DNA of 37,448 nucleotides. Origin: Nitrospirota bacterium (GTDB lineage: Bacteria > Nitrospirota > Thermodesulfovibrionia > Thermodesulfovibrionales > SM23-35). Below the pieces are notes generated by a model. The model saw only the letters and a list, made by a program, of their open reading frames with translations, was not told the DNA's origin and did not search any database. Every line of letters begins with the position of its first letter. The stretch's first letter is position 1. The DNA lies in the NCBI GenBank assembly GCA_013388435.1, contig JACAFE010000038.1, positions 1 to 37,448 of the forward strand, in the 5' to 3' direction. Positions 8,216 to 17,515 of the stretch are shown here, one piece after another. The translations under genes were made by a program, and so were the position numbers.

Positions 8216-8396
8216 AAAAATCTCAATTAATCTTCTCCCGGGTTTTGATTTGCTGAAGAGGCTTTCGTAAAATTTTAACCCTGGCTGATGCTTTAGGCTT
8301 CTCTAAATTCAGAGCATGCACACCACATCATGCACTCCGGGATTACACACTATATTTATTCCCTCTGCTCTCAAAACCCGGGAAATCTTAATATTA
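8216..8396 (-). ncRNA. ssrS: 6S RNA
   Basis: This gap holds a minus-strand structured RNA. A perfect 13-bp closing stem pairs 8371-8383 with 8236-8248 (UCCCGGGUUUUGA with its complement). The apical part reads GCAUGCUCU, a short loop, then AGAGAAGCCUAAA (about 8294-8320). It closely matches the hallmark GCAUGCUC...GAGAAGCCU block of E. coli 6S RNA. Unpaired AU-rich flanks between the stems give the expected central bubble. 6S RNA mimics an open promoter and sequesters sigma-70 holoenzyme in slow growth. A U-run lies at 8220-8216, so the 3' end is set there; the 5' end is approximate. The rest of the 8179-8502 gap shows no gene. Confidence 0.9.
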
Positions 8397-8502
8397 ATAT
8401 CGTCAATTAGTAATAAATCTTTAATTCATTAACACGGAAACCAATTATGGTAAAGGATTTTCAAGCAATATCATTATTATTTGGGTTAACATAAAATATC
8501 GT

Positions 8503-9024
8503 ATGAATATAGAAATCTTAGATAATTATGATTCAAGAGATATCGGTAGTTATAAGGGGCTACTTATATTTATGGAACAATTATTTAGCAGACAAGATAA
8601 TGAAATAGCATATATAAAACAACTTGCAATAAAAATAAAAAGGGGAATTGAAGATATAGATTATTTCATACAGAACGCTACTGATAAAGTCTGTCCTGAA
8701 TGTAAAAATATATGTTGTATCAATAAACATGGACGTTTCAATTTTGAAGATCTTATCTACCTTCATGCCATTGGTGCAAAAATACCTGAAGTAGATTTAA
8801 GCAAAAATGATAAAGAACCATGTCATTTTTTAAATGAAAAGGGATGTTCTTTACATAGATCTTTCAGACCTTCAGGATGCAACTGGTATTTTTGTGATTC
8901 TCTATTTGATGCAATGGAACCTGCTGTTAATTACAGGGACTTTGATGATAAATTAAAAGAAATAGCAGAATCATGGATAAAAATGGTTGAGGAGTTTAAA
9001 AAATACATATGCCTAAACCCGTAG
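8503..9024 (+). CDS. Cysteine-cluster protein (YkgJ/CxxCxxCC-like)
   Basis: 173 aa of unknown function. Eight cysteines group in two blocks: CPECKNICC (Cys64, 67, 71, 72) and PCHFLNEKGCSLHRSFRPSGC...FC (Cys107, 115, 126, 131). The spacing resembles the YkgJ family, whose members are thought to bind an Fe-S cluster or zinc. There is no signal peptide or membrane segment. The start lacks a good ribosome site. Its last 16 bases overlap the start of der, so the two are likely co-translated. The pairing with an essential ribosome-assembly GTPase is only contextual. Confidence 0.75.
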   Translation: MNIEILDNYDSRDIGSYKGLLIFMEQLFSRQDNEIAYIKQLAIKIKRGIEDIDYFIQNATDKVCPECKNICCINKHGRFNFEDLIYLHAIGAKIPEVDLSKNDKEPCHFLNEKGCSLHRSFRPSGCNWYFCDSLFDAMEPAVNYRDFDDKLKEIAESWIKMVEEFKKYICLNP

Positions 9025-10334
9025 TAGTAATTGTTGGAAGGCCAAATGTGGGCAAATCAACTCTTTTTAATAGAATTACAGGAACCCGTACGGCAATTGT
9101 AGAAAATATAGCCGGTATTACAAGAGATCGTAATTATCTTGATGCAGAATGGGAAGGAAAACATTTTATTGTTGTTGATACCGGAGGTTTCTACCCTGAA
9201 TCTGATGATGAAATAATTAAGCAGGTTACTGAACAGGCTCTTTTTGCGATTGAAGAAGGAGATGTCATCATTCATTTGCTCGATGGCAAAACAGGGTTGA
9301 CCCCTCCTGATATTGAACTCTCAAAAAAAATCAGAGCATCCGGTAAAAAGGTAATCTGGGCTGTAAATAAAATAGATGCACATTCAAGAGAAGACAGGTT
9401 ATATGATTTTTATCCAATAGGTTCTGAAGAATTAATACCATTATCTGCAGCAACAGGTTATGGTTATGATGATTTCATGGAAAAGCTTGTTTCCTTGCTC
9501 CCGGAATATAAAGAAACATCTCTCATTTTTCCAAAAATTGCAGTTGTGGGCAAACCAAATTCAGGGAAATCAACTCTTATAAATACACTTCTTAACAAAA
9601 AAAGAATGATAGTAAGCCCTGTGCCAGGCACAACAAGAGATTCAATAGATAGTGTATGTTCCTATTATGGCAAGAAATATCTTTTTATAGATACAGCTGG
9701 AATAAGAAAGAAAGATAAATTCAAGTATTCAATAGAAAAATATTCAATGGTGAGAGCTTTAAAAAGTATTGAAAGATGTGATGTAGCGTTAATAGTCATT
9801 GATTCATTCGAAGGAATTACAGAACAGGATCAGAAAATCGCTGGTATCGTTGAGGAATATGGTAAAGGTTCTATATTCATTCTTAATAAATGGGATTTGA
9901 TGAAAGATCCTGAGAATGATTATAAATTTCTTGGCAAAGAACTACTTAGAAAAATGTGGTTTATGCAATATGCACCATTCATTACCATATCAGCCCTTGA
10001 CAAAAGAAGGGTTACAAAAATATTTCCGTTAATAGACGCCATCCTCAAAGAACGCAGTAAGAGAATTCCGACTGCTGAATTAAATAAAGTTCTTAATGAA
10101 ATATTATCTACTGTTAATCTTCCCGGTTATAAAGGTAAAAGTTTGAAAATATATTACATTACACAGATTAAAACCGCTCCGCCTTCATTCGTACTATTTG
10201 CAAATTATCCGGCAGCTTTCAACGATTTCCATATAAGACATATTGAAAAGATATTGAGAGATCATTTCTCCTTTACTGGCACACCAATAAGAATATATAT
10301 CAAAAATAAAAAAGAAACAAAAAAGAATAAATAG
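9009..10334 (+). CDS. der: Ribosome-assembly GTPase Der (EngA)
   Basis: 441 aa with the unique Der layout of two tandem GTPase domains and a C-terminal KH-like domain. First domain: GRPNVGKST (10-18), DTGG (57-60), NKID (120-123). Second domain: GKPNSGKST (181-189), PGTTRD, DTAG (228-231) and NKWD. The lysine-rich tail (KNKKETKKNK) is typical. Der is needed for maturation of the 50S subunit. The gene overlaps the cysteine-cluster gene by 16 bases, with a GAGGAG-type ribosome site inside it. Confidence 0.98.
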   Translation: MPKPVVVIVGRPNVGKSTLFNRITGTRTAIVENIAGITRDRNYLDAEWEGKHFIVVDTGGFYPESDDEIIKQVTEQALFAIEEGDVIIHLLDGKTGLTPPDIELSKKIRASGKKVIWAVNKIDAHSREDRLYDFYPIGSEELIPLSAATGYGYDDFMEKLVSLLPEYKETSLIFPKIAVVGKPNSGKSTLINTLLNKKRMIVSPVPGTTRDSIDSVCSYYGKKYLFIDTAGIRKKDKFKYSIEKYSMVRALKSIERCDVALIVIDSFEGITEQDQKIAGIVEEYGKGSIFILNKWDLMKDPENDYKFLGKELLRKMWFMQYAPFITISALDKRRVTKIFPLIDAILKERSKRIPTAELNKVLNEILSTVNLPGYKGKSLKIYYITQIKTAPPSFVLFANYPAAFNDFHIRHIEKILRDHFSFTGTPIRIYIKNKKETKKNK

Positions 10335-10447
10335 AAATATGTATCCAATAAGTTGAATATAACATATTAAACCTGTTAAATTTTTATTAATATTACAAAG
10401 TTAATGAAAATAATGCTTTTTGAATCTATTTTCTGTTTAAAAAAATT

Positions 10448-11263
10448 ATGTTTAAATTTATAAAGATTATTTCAAGAAGTCTCGTTGATTTTTTCAGGGA
10501 TAACGGAATTATGCTCGCTGGCTCTATATCCTATTTTGCGATGATGGCAATGGTTCCTTTCTGTCTTTTTCTTATTACAGTACTTGGTTATGTACTTGGG
10601 AAATATCATGGTTTTTATGATTTTTTCTCTCACAGGTTAATAGAATTTTTCCCTGAAATTACTTCAGGAATAATAAAAGAACTCAACAAGCTTATTTCTT
10701 ACAAAGTATTAGGTTCTTTAAGCCTTTTATTATATGGATTCTTATCAATTCAGGTTTTTGCATCCCTCGAGAATGCATTAAATATAATATTTAAAGTTAA
10801 AAAGAAAAGATCTTTCTTCTGGTCCGTAATCTTTTCCATAATTATGATAACTTTTGTAATAATAACTGTTTTTGTTTCATTTACTGCTACTTCATTGATT
10901 CCTTTGCTTAAAACCTTAAAACATGTCTTCCCCACACTCAGAATAGGTTTAATTACTGCTTTACTTATCAGATATATAGTACCTTTTATTACGGTACTTC
11001 TTGCCGTAACTATTATGTATTTGTTTTTCCCAAAAAGTAAGGTCAGGATTAAACATGCTTTATCAGGCGCTCTGTTTACAACTTTATTACTTGAAATAGC
11101 AAAGCATATATTTACATGGTATGTTGGCACGGTTGTAAAATTTGGAACAATATATGGTCCTTTATCAGCTTTTATTGTATTTTTACTATGGGTATTTTAT
11201 TCCTCCTGTATTTTTTTAATAGGTGCGGAGATAGTTCATAATCTCAATCCTTCTAAAAAATAA
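10448..11263 (+). CDS. YihY/BrkB-family inner-membrane protein
   Basis: 271 aa with about six predicted membrane spans. The N-terminal DNGIMLAGSISYFAMMAMVPF matches the conserved 'AxSLAYYxLLSLxP' opening of the YihY family. The C-terminal YGPLSAFIVFLLWVFYSSCIFLIGAEIVHN segment (split across two spans) carries the family's conserved GAE. Older annotations call this RNase BN, which is wrong for the family. The role is unknown, possibly transport. It lies 113 bases after der and 38 bases before the MshEN gene, probably in the same transcript. Confidence 0.92.
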   Translation: MFKFIKIISRSLVDFFRDNGIMLAGSISYFAMMAMVPFCLFLITVLGYVLGKYHGFYDFFSHRLIEFFPEITSGIIKELNKLISYKVLGSLSLLLYGFLSIQVFASLENALNIIFKVKKKRSFFWSVIFSIIMITFVIITVFVSFTATSLIPLLKTLKHVFPTLRIGLITALLIRYIVPFITVLLAVTIMYLFFPKSKVRIKHALSGALFTTLLLEIAKHIFTWYVGTVVKFGTIYGPLSAFIVFLLWVFYSSCIFLIGAEIVHNLNPSKK

Positions 11264-11301
11264 CATCTTGATATTTTTCAGTCAAAAATTAATAATGTAT
11301 T

Positions 11302-12270
11302 ATGATGAAACTCGGTGAAGCACTTGTAAAAGAAGCACTCATAACAAAACAACAACTTGACCAAGCATTGAAAAGGCAGATCCAATTTGGAGGCAGGATA
11401 GGAACTAATCTTCTTGAATTGCGATATATTGATGAAGCAGAACTCACAAAATTCCTCAGTAAATATTTTAAAGTCCCCGCTGCCCCGCTCGATTTATTGA
11501 ACAATATTCCCGAGGACATTATATCTTCAATCAATGTTGATATAATTGATAAATACAAAATTCTTCCTTTCAAAAAAGAGCGCAGCAGGATGCATACCGC
11601 TATGCTTAATCCGAAAGATATAAGGGAACTTGATGAATTACGTTTTATTACTGGTTTTGATATTATTCCCTATGTAATATCAGAAATGAGGCTTTTATAT
11701 TCTCTCGAAAAATATTATGGAATTAAACGTAATGTACGTTATGTAAGTTTAAGTGACCGTTTTAATCCTGAAACAAAAGTCGAAGAAGATTCAATTAACA
11801 AAATAAAAATCGCTTTTACAGAAGTTAAAGACAAAGAAGAAATAGCAGGTTTATTGTTAAATGAAGCATATAAAATTGCCAAACGCACAGCGCTATTTAC
11901 TATAAAAAGCGGAACAATTATGGGCTGGAAAGGCAGAGGGCTCAATGTTGATAATTTTTCTTTACAAGAAAAAGAACAATCAACATTTTCGGATGTATTA
12001 AGAAGTAAAAGCAGTTACAGAGGACCAATTCTTAACATAAAGGAAAATGAATCTTTAATAAATCTTTTATCAGGAACCCCGCAAGACGCATTAATAATTC
12101 CAATTATTTTAAGGGATAGAGTAATTTCATTACTTTACGCGGATAACGGTGTTTCTTCAGTTTTAAATGCAAATGTAGGTTTCCTATCATTACTGGCTTC
12201 CATGGCTGCTATTTCATTTGAGATTATAATCTTGAGAAAAAGAATCCTTGATCTTAATTTCCCACTTTAA
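11302..12270 (+). CDS. MshEN-domain (GspE N-terminal-like) protein, no ATPase domain
   Basis: 322 aa. Residues 1-110 resemble the N-terminal domain of type II secretion/type IV pilus ATPases. Two repeats are visible: KLGEALVKEALITKQQLDQA and the RIGTNLLELRYIDEAELTKF block with the FKVP extension. Some such domains bind cyclic di-GMP. The first repeat has Ala where binding versions usually have Gly, so binding is uncertain. Residues about 160-310 look like a small alpha/beta sensor domain, possibly GAF-like (VISLLYADNG...LLASMAAISFE). There is no Walker motif. It sits 17 bases before glnE. It may be a regulatory adaptor; function is inferred. Confidence 0.7.
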   Translation: MMKLGEALVKEALITKQQLDQALKRQIQFGGRIGTNLLELRYIDEAELTKFLSKYFKVPAAPLDLLNNIPEDIISSINVDIIDKYKILPFKKERSRMHTAMLNPKDIRELDELRFITGFDIIPYVISEMRLLYSLEKYYGIKRNVRYVSLSDRFNPETKVEEDSINKIKIAFTEVKDKEEIAGLLLNEAYKIAKRTALFTIKSGTIMGWKGRGLNVDNFSLQEKEQSTFSDVLRSKSSYRGPILNIKENESLINLLSGTPQDALIIPIILRDRVISLLYADNGVSSVLNANVGFLSLLASMAAISFEIIILRKRILDLNFPL

Positions 12271-12287
12271 TACCTTACTCTTTATAT

Positions 12288-15074
12288 ATGAATATAATTA
12301 AACTTTTTAATGAAATTTCACGTAGTACTCCTGATAAATCAAGATGCCTCAAGAATTTAAAAAGAATGCAAAATATGCATCCTGATTTTCTCGAAAAAAA
12401 TATTCCATTTCTTCCAAATATTGCGATGTTATATGCATGCAGTCAGTTTCTTGCTGATTATTCAATCCTTAAACCCGAAAGTCTTTCTTCAGCTTTGAAA
12501 GAAATAGATTTGCCTATTTCAAAAAACCAAATAATTGATAATTATAAAAATCCAGAAAAAAACTTGTACGGTTTTGATTATAAAAAACAATGTTTTAAGA
12601 TACTAAGAACATTTAAAAAAGATTATCTTTTGAGAATAACTCTAAGAGATCTCACTGGAAAAATTAGTACTGAAGAAAGTGCTTATGAACTGACTGTTCT
12701 TGCAGATGCTTTAATTGAAATTGTTCTCAATATGTCCTTAAGATTAATGAAAGATAATTTTGGGGAGATAAAAGATGATTCTTTTTCAATCTTAGGCTTT
12801 GGCAAGCTCGGTGCAGAAGAACTTAATTATAGTTCAGACATTGATATTATGACCATTTATCTCTCAGAAAGAGAAGTATCCTCTGGCGTAAGAACAGCAT
12901 CAGGCATTTTGAAAAACAGAATAAATTCACACGAATATTTCTGCAAATTAACAGAAATAATTACTAATTTACTTCAAACAGTTACTGAAGACGGATTTTG
13001 TTATAGAGTTGATTTAAGACTTAGACCAAATGGTCAAAAAGGTGCTATCTCGTTGCCTTTAAATGCCTGCCTTCAATATTATGAATCATGGGGAAAGTCA
13101 TGGGAAAGAATTGCCTTGATTCGTTCAAGATTTATTGCAGGTAATACTTTATCAGGCTCGTTATTTATTAAGGGCATAGAACCATTTGTCTGGAAAAAAT
13201 CACTCGATTACAATGATATTGAAGAAATAAAAAGTCTTAAAAAAAGGATTGATAGTATATCTGATATAAATGACATCAAACGAGGTTATGGGGGCATAAG
13301 AGAAATAGAGTTTTTTATTCACGCTTTTCAGTTATTATTCGGTGGAGAAAAATCTAATCTGAGAAAAAGAAAAATTTCTGAGACTTTAAATGAATTATTG
13401 ATTGAAAATCTTCTCTCAAAAAATGAAACCGATATATTAAGTAGCAGTTATTTTTTCTTAAGAAGAATTGAACACTTTCTTCAAATGAGAGATGACACCC
13501 AAACCTATATTATTCCTTCTTCGGATGAAGAACTCGAAATAATTGCAAAGAAAATGCTCTTTGAAAACAAAACAGCTTTCACATCCAAATTAAAACTTAT
13601 AAGATTCAAAGTCAGGGATATATATAACCTGCTTTTCAAAGATACTTTTGAATCGAGTGATTCTATAATTTCTGTATTCGAAGAACTTCCCGATGAAGCA
13701 GTTATTGATTATCTTGAATTTAAAAGCTTCCTGAATCCTCATGAAGCACTTAAAAATATCAGGATATTGAGGGAACAGTTAGCCACATATAAAACTTTAT
13801 ATGAGAGAACCTCTTTAAGAAAATTAATAGCATATTTTCTCGACGAAATTATAAAAACAACAAATAAAGATAGGGCACTTTTAAATCTCATTAATTTTAT
13901 TGACAGGATAGGAGAGCATATATCATTTACTGGAATACTTAAAGAAAGACACGATCTTATAAAGATAATTATCACGACCTTTTCTGCGAGCAGTTATTTA
14001 ACAAGGTCTTTGCTTAATATGGAAAATATAGAAAGTATTTTTGATTTACAAAATATTGACGATAATTTTAAGCAATTTGAAGAGTCAGGCAAAATCCTGC
14101 TCGAAGCAAATGAGATAAAAAAAAGCATTCGTAAATTCAAATCTTATGAAGAATTAAAATCAGGCATATTATTCATTACAGGCAGACTTGATGTTTATAA
14201 TTTTATGAAAAGATTGAGCGCAATTGCAGATGCAATTCTAAAAACAATTACTTCTCTTATAATGCATGATATAAATTTTGCGATAATAGCTTTTGGCAGT
14301 TATGGTTCAAAGGAGCTAAATATAGGTTCGGATCTCGACATTGTTTTCATTGTTTCAGAAGACACTGAATATGATGAATTTCCGGATAGAATCATAAAAG
14401 TTCTAACAGAATATACTGATGCTGGAATTGCTTATAAAGTCGATATGAGATTAAGGCCTGATGGTTCAAAAGGAGTTCTTGTAACTAATATTAAGGGATA
14501 TGAAGAATATTTTCTTAAAAATGCAAAAGCATGGGAAATTCAATTATTGCTTAAAGCACGTCCTATAGCAGGAGAGCCGCTTTTAATTAACAACTTCGAA
14601 GATTTGAGAAGAAAAATTATTTCAAAGAGAAGAAAAGATATTCGCTCACAGGATATACAGGAAATGAGGCAAAAAATAATAAAAGAAATCTCAAAAGAGA
14701 AAAAGGGATATGATTTGAAATTAGGTCCCGGAGGTATTAAAGAAATAGAATTTATTGTTCAATATATACAATTAAAATATGCTGATTTATTCCCTGACAT
14801 TATTATTCAAAACACATCTGAAGCACTAAAGAGAATAGCTTCTTTTTCTCTTATTGACAGGTCAATTTCGAGTTTTCTTATAGAGTCTCACAGATTTCTT
14901 AGAACAATAGACACTATTTTAAGAATGAATAATATAGATGTATTGCAGATTAATTCTGATATTCTTGATATAATAGTTAAATTGGTTAATCTAAATTCCA
15001 GAGAAGAATTAATTGTAAAACTGGAAAATATAAGGTTTAATCTGTCACAGATCTCAGCTGTAATTTACAAATAA
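12288..15074 (+). CDS. glnE: Glutamine synthetase adenylyltransferase/deadenylase GlnE
   Basis: 928 aa, the usual length for bifunctional GlnE. It has two nucleotidyltransferase domains. The N-terminal one (deadenylylase side in E. coli) has GFGKLGAEELNYSSDID at about 170-186. The C-terminal one has AFGSYGSKELNIGSDLD at about 667-684, each with the catalytic DxD. The following RVDLRLRPNGQKG and KVDMRLRPDGSKG blocks and the GGIREIEFFIH and GGIKEIEFIVQ blocks are also present. GlnE adds or removes AMP on a tyrosine of glutamine synthetase under PII control. The target may be the product of the gene two positions downstream. No ribosome site is evident before the ATG. Confidence 0.97.
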   Translation: MNIIKLFNEISRSTPDKSRCLKNLKRMQNMHPDFLEKNIPFLPNIAMLYACSQFLADYSILKPESLSSALKEIDLPISKNQIIDNYKNPEKNLYGFDYKKQCFKILRTFKKDYLLRITLRDLTGKISTEESAYELTVLADALIEIVLNMSLRLMKDNFGEIKDDSFSILGFGKLGAEELNYSSDIDIMTIYLSEREVSSGVRTASGILKNRINSHEYFCKLTEIITNLLQTVTEDGFCYRVDLRLRPNGQKGAISLPLNACLQYYESWGKSWERIALIRSRFIAGNTLSGSLFIKGIEPFVWKKSLDYNDIEEIKSLKKRIDSISDINDIKRGYGGIREIEFFIHAFQLLFGGEKSNLRKRKISETLNELLIENLLSKNETDILSSSYFFLRRIEHFLQMRDDTQTYIIPSSDEELEIIAKKMLFENKTAFTSKLKLIRFKVRDIYNLLFKDTFESSDSIISVFEELPDEAVIDYLEFKSFLNPHEALKNIRILREQLATYKTLYERTSLRKLIAYFLDEIIKTTNKDRALLNLINFIDRIGEHISFTGILKERHDLIKIIITTFSASSYLTRSLLNMENIESIFDLQNIDDNFKQFEESGKILLEANEIKKSIRKFKSYEELKSGILFITGRLDVYNFMKRLSAIADAILKTITSLIMHDINFAIIAFGSYGSKELNIGSDLDIVFIVSEDTEYDEFPDRIIKVLTEYTDAGIAYKVDMRLRPDGSKGVLVTNIKGYEEYFLKNAKAWEIQLLLKARPIAGEPLLINNFEDLRRKIISKRRKDIRSQDIQEMRQKIIKEISKEKKGYDLKLGPGGIKEIEFIVQYIQLKYADLFPDIIIQNTSEALKRIASFSLIDRSISSFLIESHRFLRTIDTILRMNNIDVLQINSDILDIIVKLVNLNSREELIVKLENIRFNLSQISAVIYK

Positions 15075-15196
15075 TTAAGTTAAGTAAATTTATAAAACAA
15101 TCGTATCATCCGGATAAAAGGTAACAAAGTCTGATAACTTACTGGCTTTAAATTTTTTACTCTATTCTTTTTACAACGAGTTTTCAGGAGGTTGTA

Positions 15197-15898
15197 TTGG
15201 CAGTATTAATTATTAAAAACATTATAACCGAAGGTCCGGGAACTATCGGAGATTTTCTTAAAGAAAAACATATAAGTTTCAAAATAGTGGAACTTGGTTC
15301 AGGAGAAATTGCGCCTTCACTTGAAAAATATAATGCACTCATAATACTTGGTGGACCTATGGGTGTTTATGAAATGGACAAATATCCTCATCTTTTATCA
15401 GCTTCTCGAATTATCAGGGAAGCAATAAACAGAGATATTAAGGTTATTGGTATCTGTCTCGGTGCACAACTACTCGCTCATTGTCTCGGTGCTGATGTTT
15501 ATCCTGGTGAAAAGAAAGAAATAGGCTGGCACCATATTGAACTCACTGGCGAAGGGATAAAAGACCCTTTAATGAGACAACTCGCAAAGCATCCCTCAGT
15601 CGGAGATTTCTGGAGAAAATTTAAAGTATTCCACTGGCATGGGGACACATTTACTTTGCCAAACGGAGCTGTTCTTCTTGCAAGTTCTAAAATGTATAAA
15701 CACCAGGCATTTAGATATGGTAATAATATATATGCATTTCAGTTTCATATAGAGGTTACACGTGAGATGATTCTTGAATGGCTGAATGACAATCCTGACA
15801 TAAAAGATATATCTACCGAGACTGAAAGAATATATGAAGAATATACAGGCAGGGCAAGGAACTTTTATAAATTGTTTTTTAAAGAAATTAAGCAATAA
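15197..15898 (+). CDS. Class I glutamine amidotransferase (GMP synthase-like domain)
   Basis: 233 aa free-standing GATase1 domain. The catalytic triad is visible as Cys87 (GICLGAQLLAH), His184 and Glu186 (FQFHIEVT); the oxyanion LGGPMG lies at 51-56. Such proteins hydrolyse glutamine or related gamma-glutamyl compounds. No synthetase partner domain is attached. It starts at TTG, supported by AGGAGG just upstream. It is 21 bases ahead of glutamine synthetase, so the two are co-transcribed. The substrate is not evident; gamma-glutamyl-polyamine hydrolysis or ammonia donation are possibilities, not conclusions. Confidence 0.88.
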   Translation: MAVLIIKNIITEGPGTIGDFLKEKHISFKIVELGSGEIAPSLEKYNALIILGGPMGVYEMDKYPHLLSASRIIREAINRDIKVIGICLGAQLLAHCLGADVYPGEKKEIGWHHIELTGEGIKDPLMRQLAKHPSVGDFWRKFKVFHWHGDTFTLPNGAVLLASSKMYKHQAFRYGNNIYAFQFHIEVTREMILEWLNDNPDIKDISTETERIYEEYTGRARNFYKLFFKEIKQ

Positions 15899-15919
15899 TT
15901 AATTCTGGAGGAATTAAAA

Positions 15920-17275
15920 ATGGCAAAAGCAAAAATTAAGAAGTCAGCACAAAAACCAAGGGACAAAAAAGATGTTCTTGAAATTGTAAAGAAATATGAT
16001 GTCAAATTTGTCAGGTTATGGTTTGCCGATATTCACGGACAATTAAAAAGTTTTGCCGTACCTATTGATGAGCTTGAATTCGCTTTTAATGAAGGCATGG
16101 GTTTTGACGGTTCTTCAATAAAAGGTTTTGCAAGGATTGATGAGAGCGACATGATAGCAAGACCTGATCCCGCTACTTTTGTAATGTTACCATGGAGACC
16201 GAAAGAAAAAGCGGTTGCAAGAATGTTTTGTGATATTTATGAACCCGATGGTTCTCCATATAAAGGAGACCCCCGATATATTTTAAAAGTAAATCTGGAA
16301 AAAGCAAAACAAAAAGGCTTCACCTTTTATGTCGGTCCCGAACTGGAATATTTTTATTTTAAAAATGACAAAAGCACAGAACCACTCGATGAAGGCGGAT
16401 ATTTTGATTACCCTCTGGATGCTGCAGAAGATTTAAGAAGAGATACTATACTCGCTTTAGAAACAATGGGAATCCAGGTTGAATACTCACACCATGAAGT
16501 TGCACATTCACAGCATGAAATAGATCTAAGATATGCTGATGCTTTGACCATGGCTGACATTGTTATGACTTACAGAATTATTGTTAAAGAGATAGCCAAA
16601 CAATATAATGTCTATGCCACATTTATGCCAAAGCCAGTATTTGGTCAGAATGGAAGTGGTATGCACACTCATCAGTCATTATTTACTGGAAATAAAAATG
16701 CATTTTTTGATCCTAAAGACCCCTACTTTCTTTCTGATATTGCAAAAAAATATATTGCGGGTCTCCTTACACACATTAAAGAAATAACACTTGTACTTAA
16801 TCAGTGGGTTAATTCCTATAAAAGATTAGTCCCGGGATTTGAAGCTCCAGTTTATATATGCTGGGCAAGAAGAAATAGATCTACTCTGGTAAGAGTTCCC
16901 TTATATAAACCCGGTAAAGAAAAAGCAACACGCGTTGAGCTTCGTTCGCCTGACCCTTCCTGCAATCCATATCTTGCATTTGCGTGTATGCTTAATGCCG
17001 GTTTGAAAGGAATTGAGAAAAATTATATTTTACCTGACCCTGTTGAAATGGATGTTTATCATATGACTGAGGAAGAAAGAAAAAAATATAATATAGATAG
17101 TCTTCCTGGAAGCCTGAATAGAGCACTTGAATTTGCAGAAGAGAGTGAATTACTTAAAGAAACTCTGGGAGATCATATATTTGAACAGTTTATAATGAGC
17201 AAGAAAGTTGAATGGGATGAGTATCGTATTCAGATTCATCCGTATGAAAGAGAGCGCTATTTACCAATTCTTTAA
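15920..17275 (+). CDS. glnA: Glutamine synthetase type I, alpha-subtype
   Basis: 451 aa. Makes glutamine from glutamate, ammonia and ATP. Present are GFDGSSIKGF (61-70), metal ligands Glu141/Glu143 in GPELEYF, the NGSGMHTHQS ATP-site loop (244-253) and the VELRSPDPSCNPYLAFA block. The roughly 25-residue insertion that marks the GSI-beta subtype after the ELE motif is absent, so it is GSI-alpha. Arg72 in GFARIDESDM matches the arginine that mediates glutamine feedback in Bacillus GSI-alpha. Tyr380 (DVYHMT) sits where the adenylylated tyrosine of GSI-beta lies, but without the NLYDLP context. Strong ribosome site TGGAGGAA. No clear terminator follows, and 17276-17515 shows no gene. Confidence 0.97.
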   Translation: MAKAKIKKSAQKPRDKKDVLEIVKKYDVKFVRLWFADIHGQLKSFAVPIDELEFAFNEGMGFDGSSIKGFARIDESDMIARPDPATFVMLPWRPKEKAVARMFCDIYEPDGSPYKGDPRYILKVNLEKAKQKGFTFYVGPELEYFYFKNDKSTEPLDEGGYFDYPLDAAEDLRRDTILALETMGIQVEYSHHEVAHSQHEIDLRYADALTMADIVMTYRIIVKEIAKQYNVYATFMPKPVFGQNGSGMHTHQSLFTGNKNAFFDPKDPYFLSDIAKKYIAGLLTHIKEITLVLNQWVNSYKRLVPGFEAPVYICWARRNRSTLVRVPLYKPGKEKATRVELRSPDPSCNPYLAFACMLNAGLKGIEKNYILPDPVEMDVYHMTEEERKKYNIDSLPGSLNRALEFAEESELLKETLGDHIFEQFIMSKKVEWDEYRIQIHPYERERYLPIL

Positions 17276-17515
17276 CTTAAAAAATTCATTTAAAGACTAA
17301 ATTAAAAGTGCAGTTGAAATAATACAGATTTTTCGAATAATTTTTTTCGATACTTTTGTGTGCTGTTATATTTGTTATCAGTTAATAGTTATACGTTATC
17401 CATGTGAAACATCTTTTTACGGACGCGGACAATGGACACGTAAAATGAATTTATTTTGGGCACTTTCTGCATTATCCGGACTAATCAAAAATAATGAAAT
17501 TGCAACAACGCAGAA

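Noticed and set aside
8216-8396. RNase P RNA, tmRNA or SRP RNA
   Set aside because: Too short for the first two, lacking their signature cores and any tRNA-like end. No SRP GNAR-loop core was seen. The closing stem, bubble and GCAUGCUC...GAGAAGCC motif fit 6S RNA instead.
15075-15196. Sigma-54 promoter before the amidotransferase/glutamine synthetase pair
   Set aside because: A TGGC is present near 15143, but no GC doublet follows at the required distance.
17276-17515. Small gene or RNA after glutamine synthetase
   Set aside because: A short plus-strand frame from 17358 has no ribosome site and soon runs antisense to the lipoprotein gene. No stable hairpin or terminator was found by eye.
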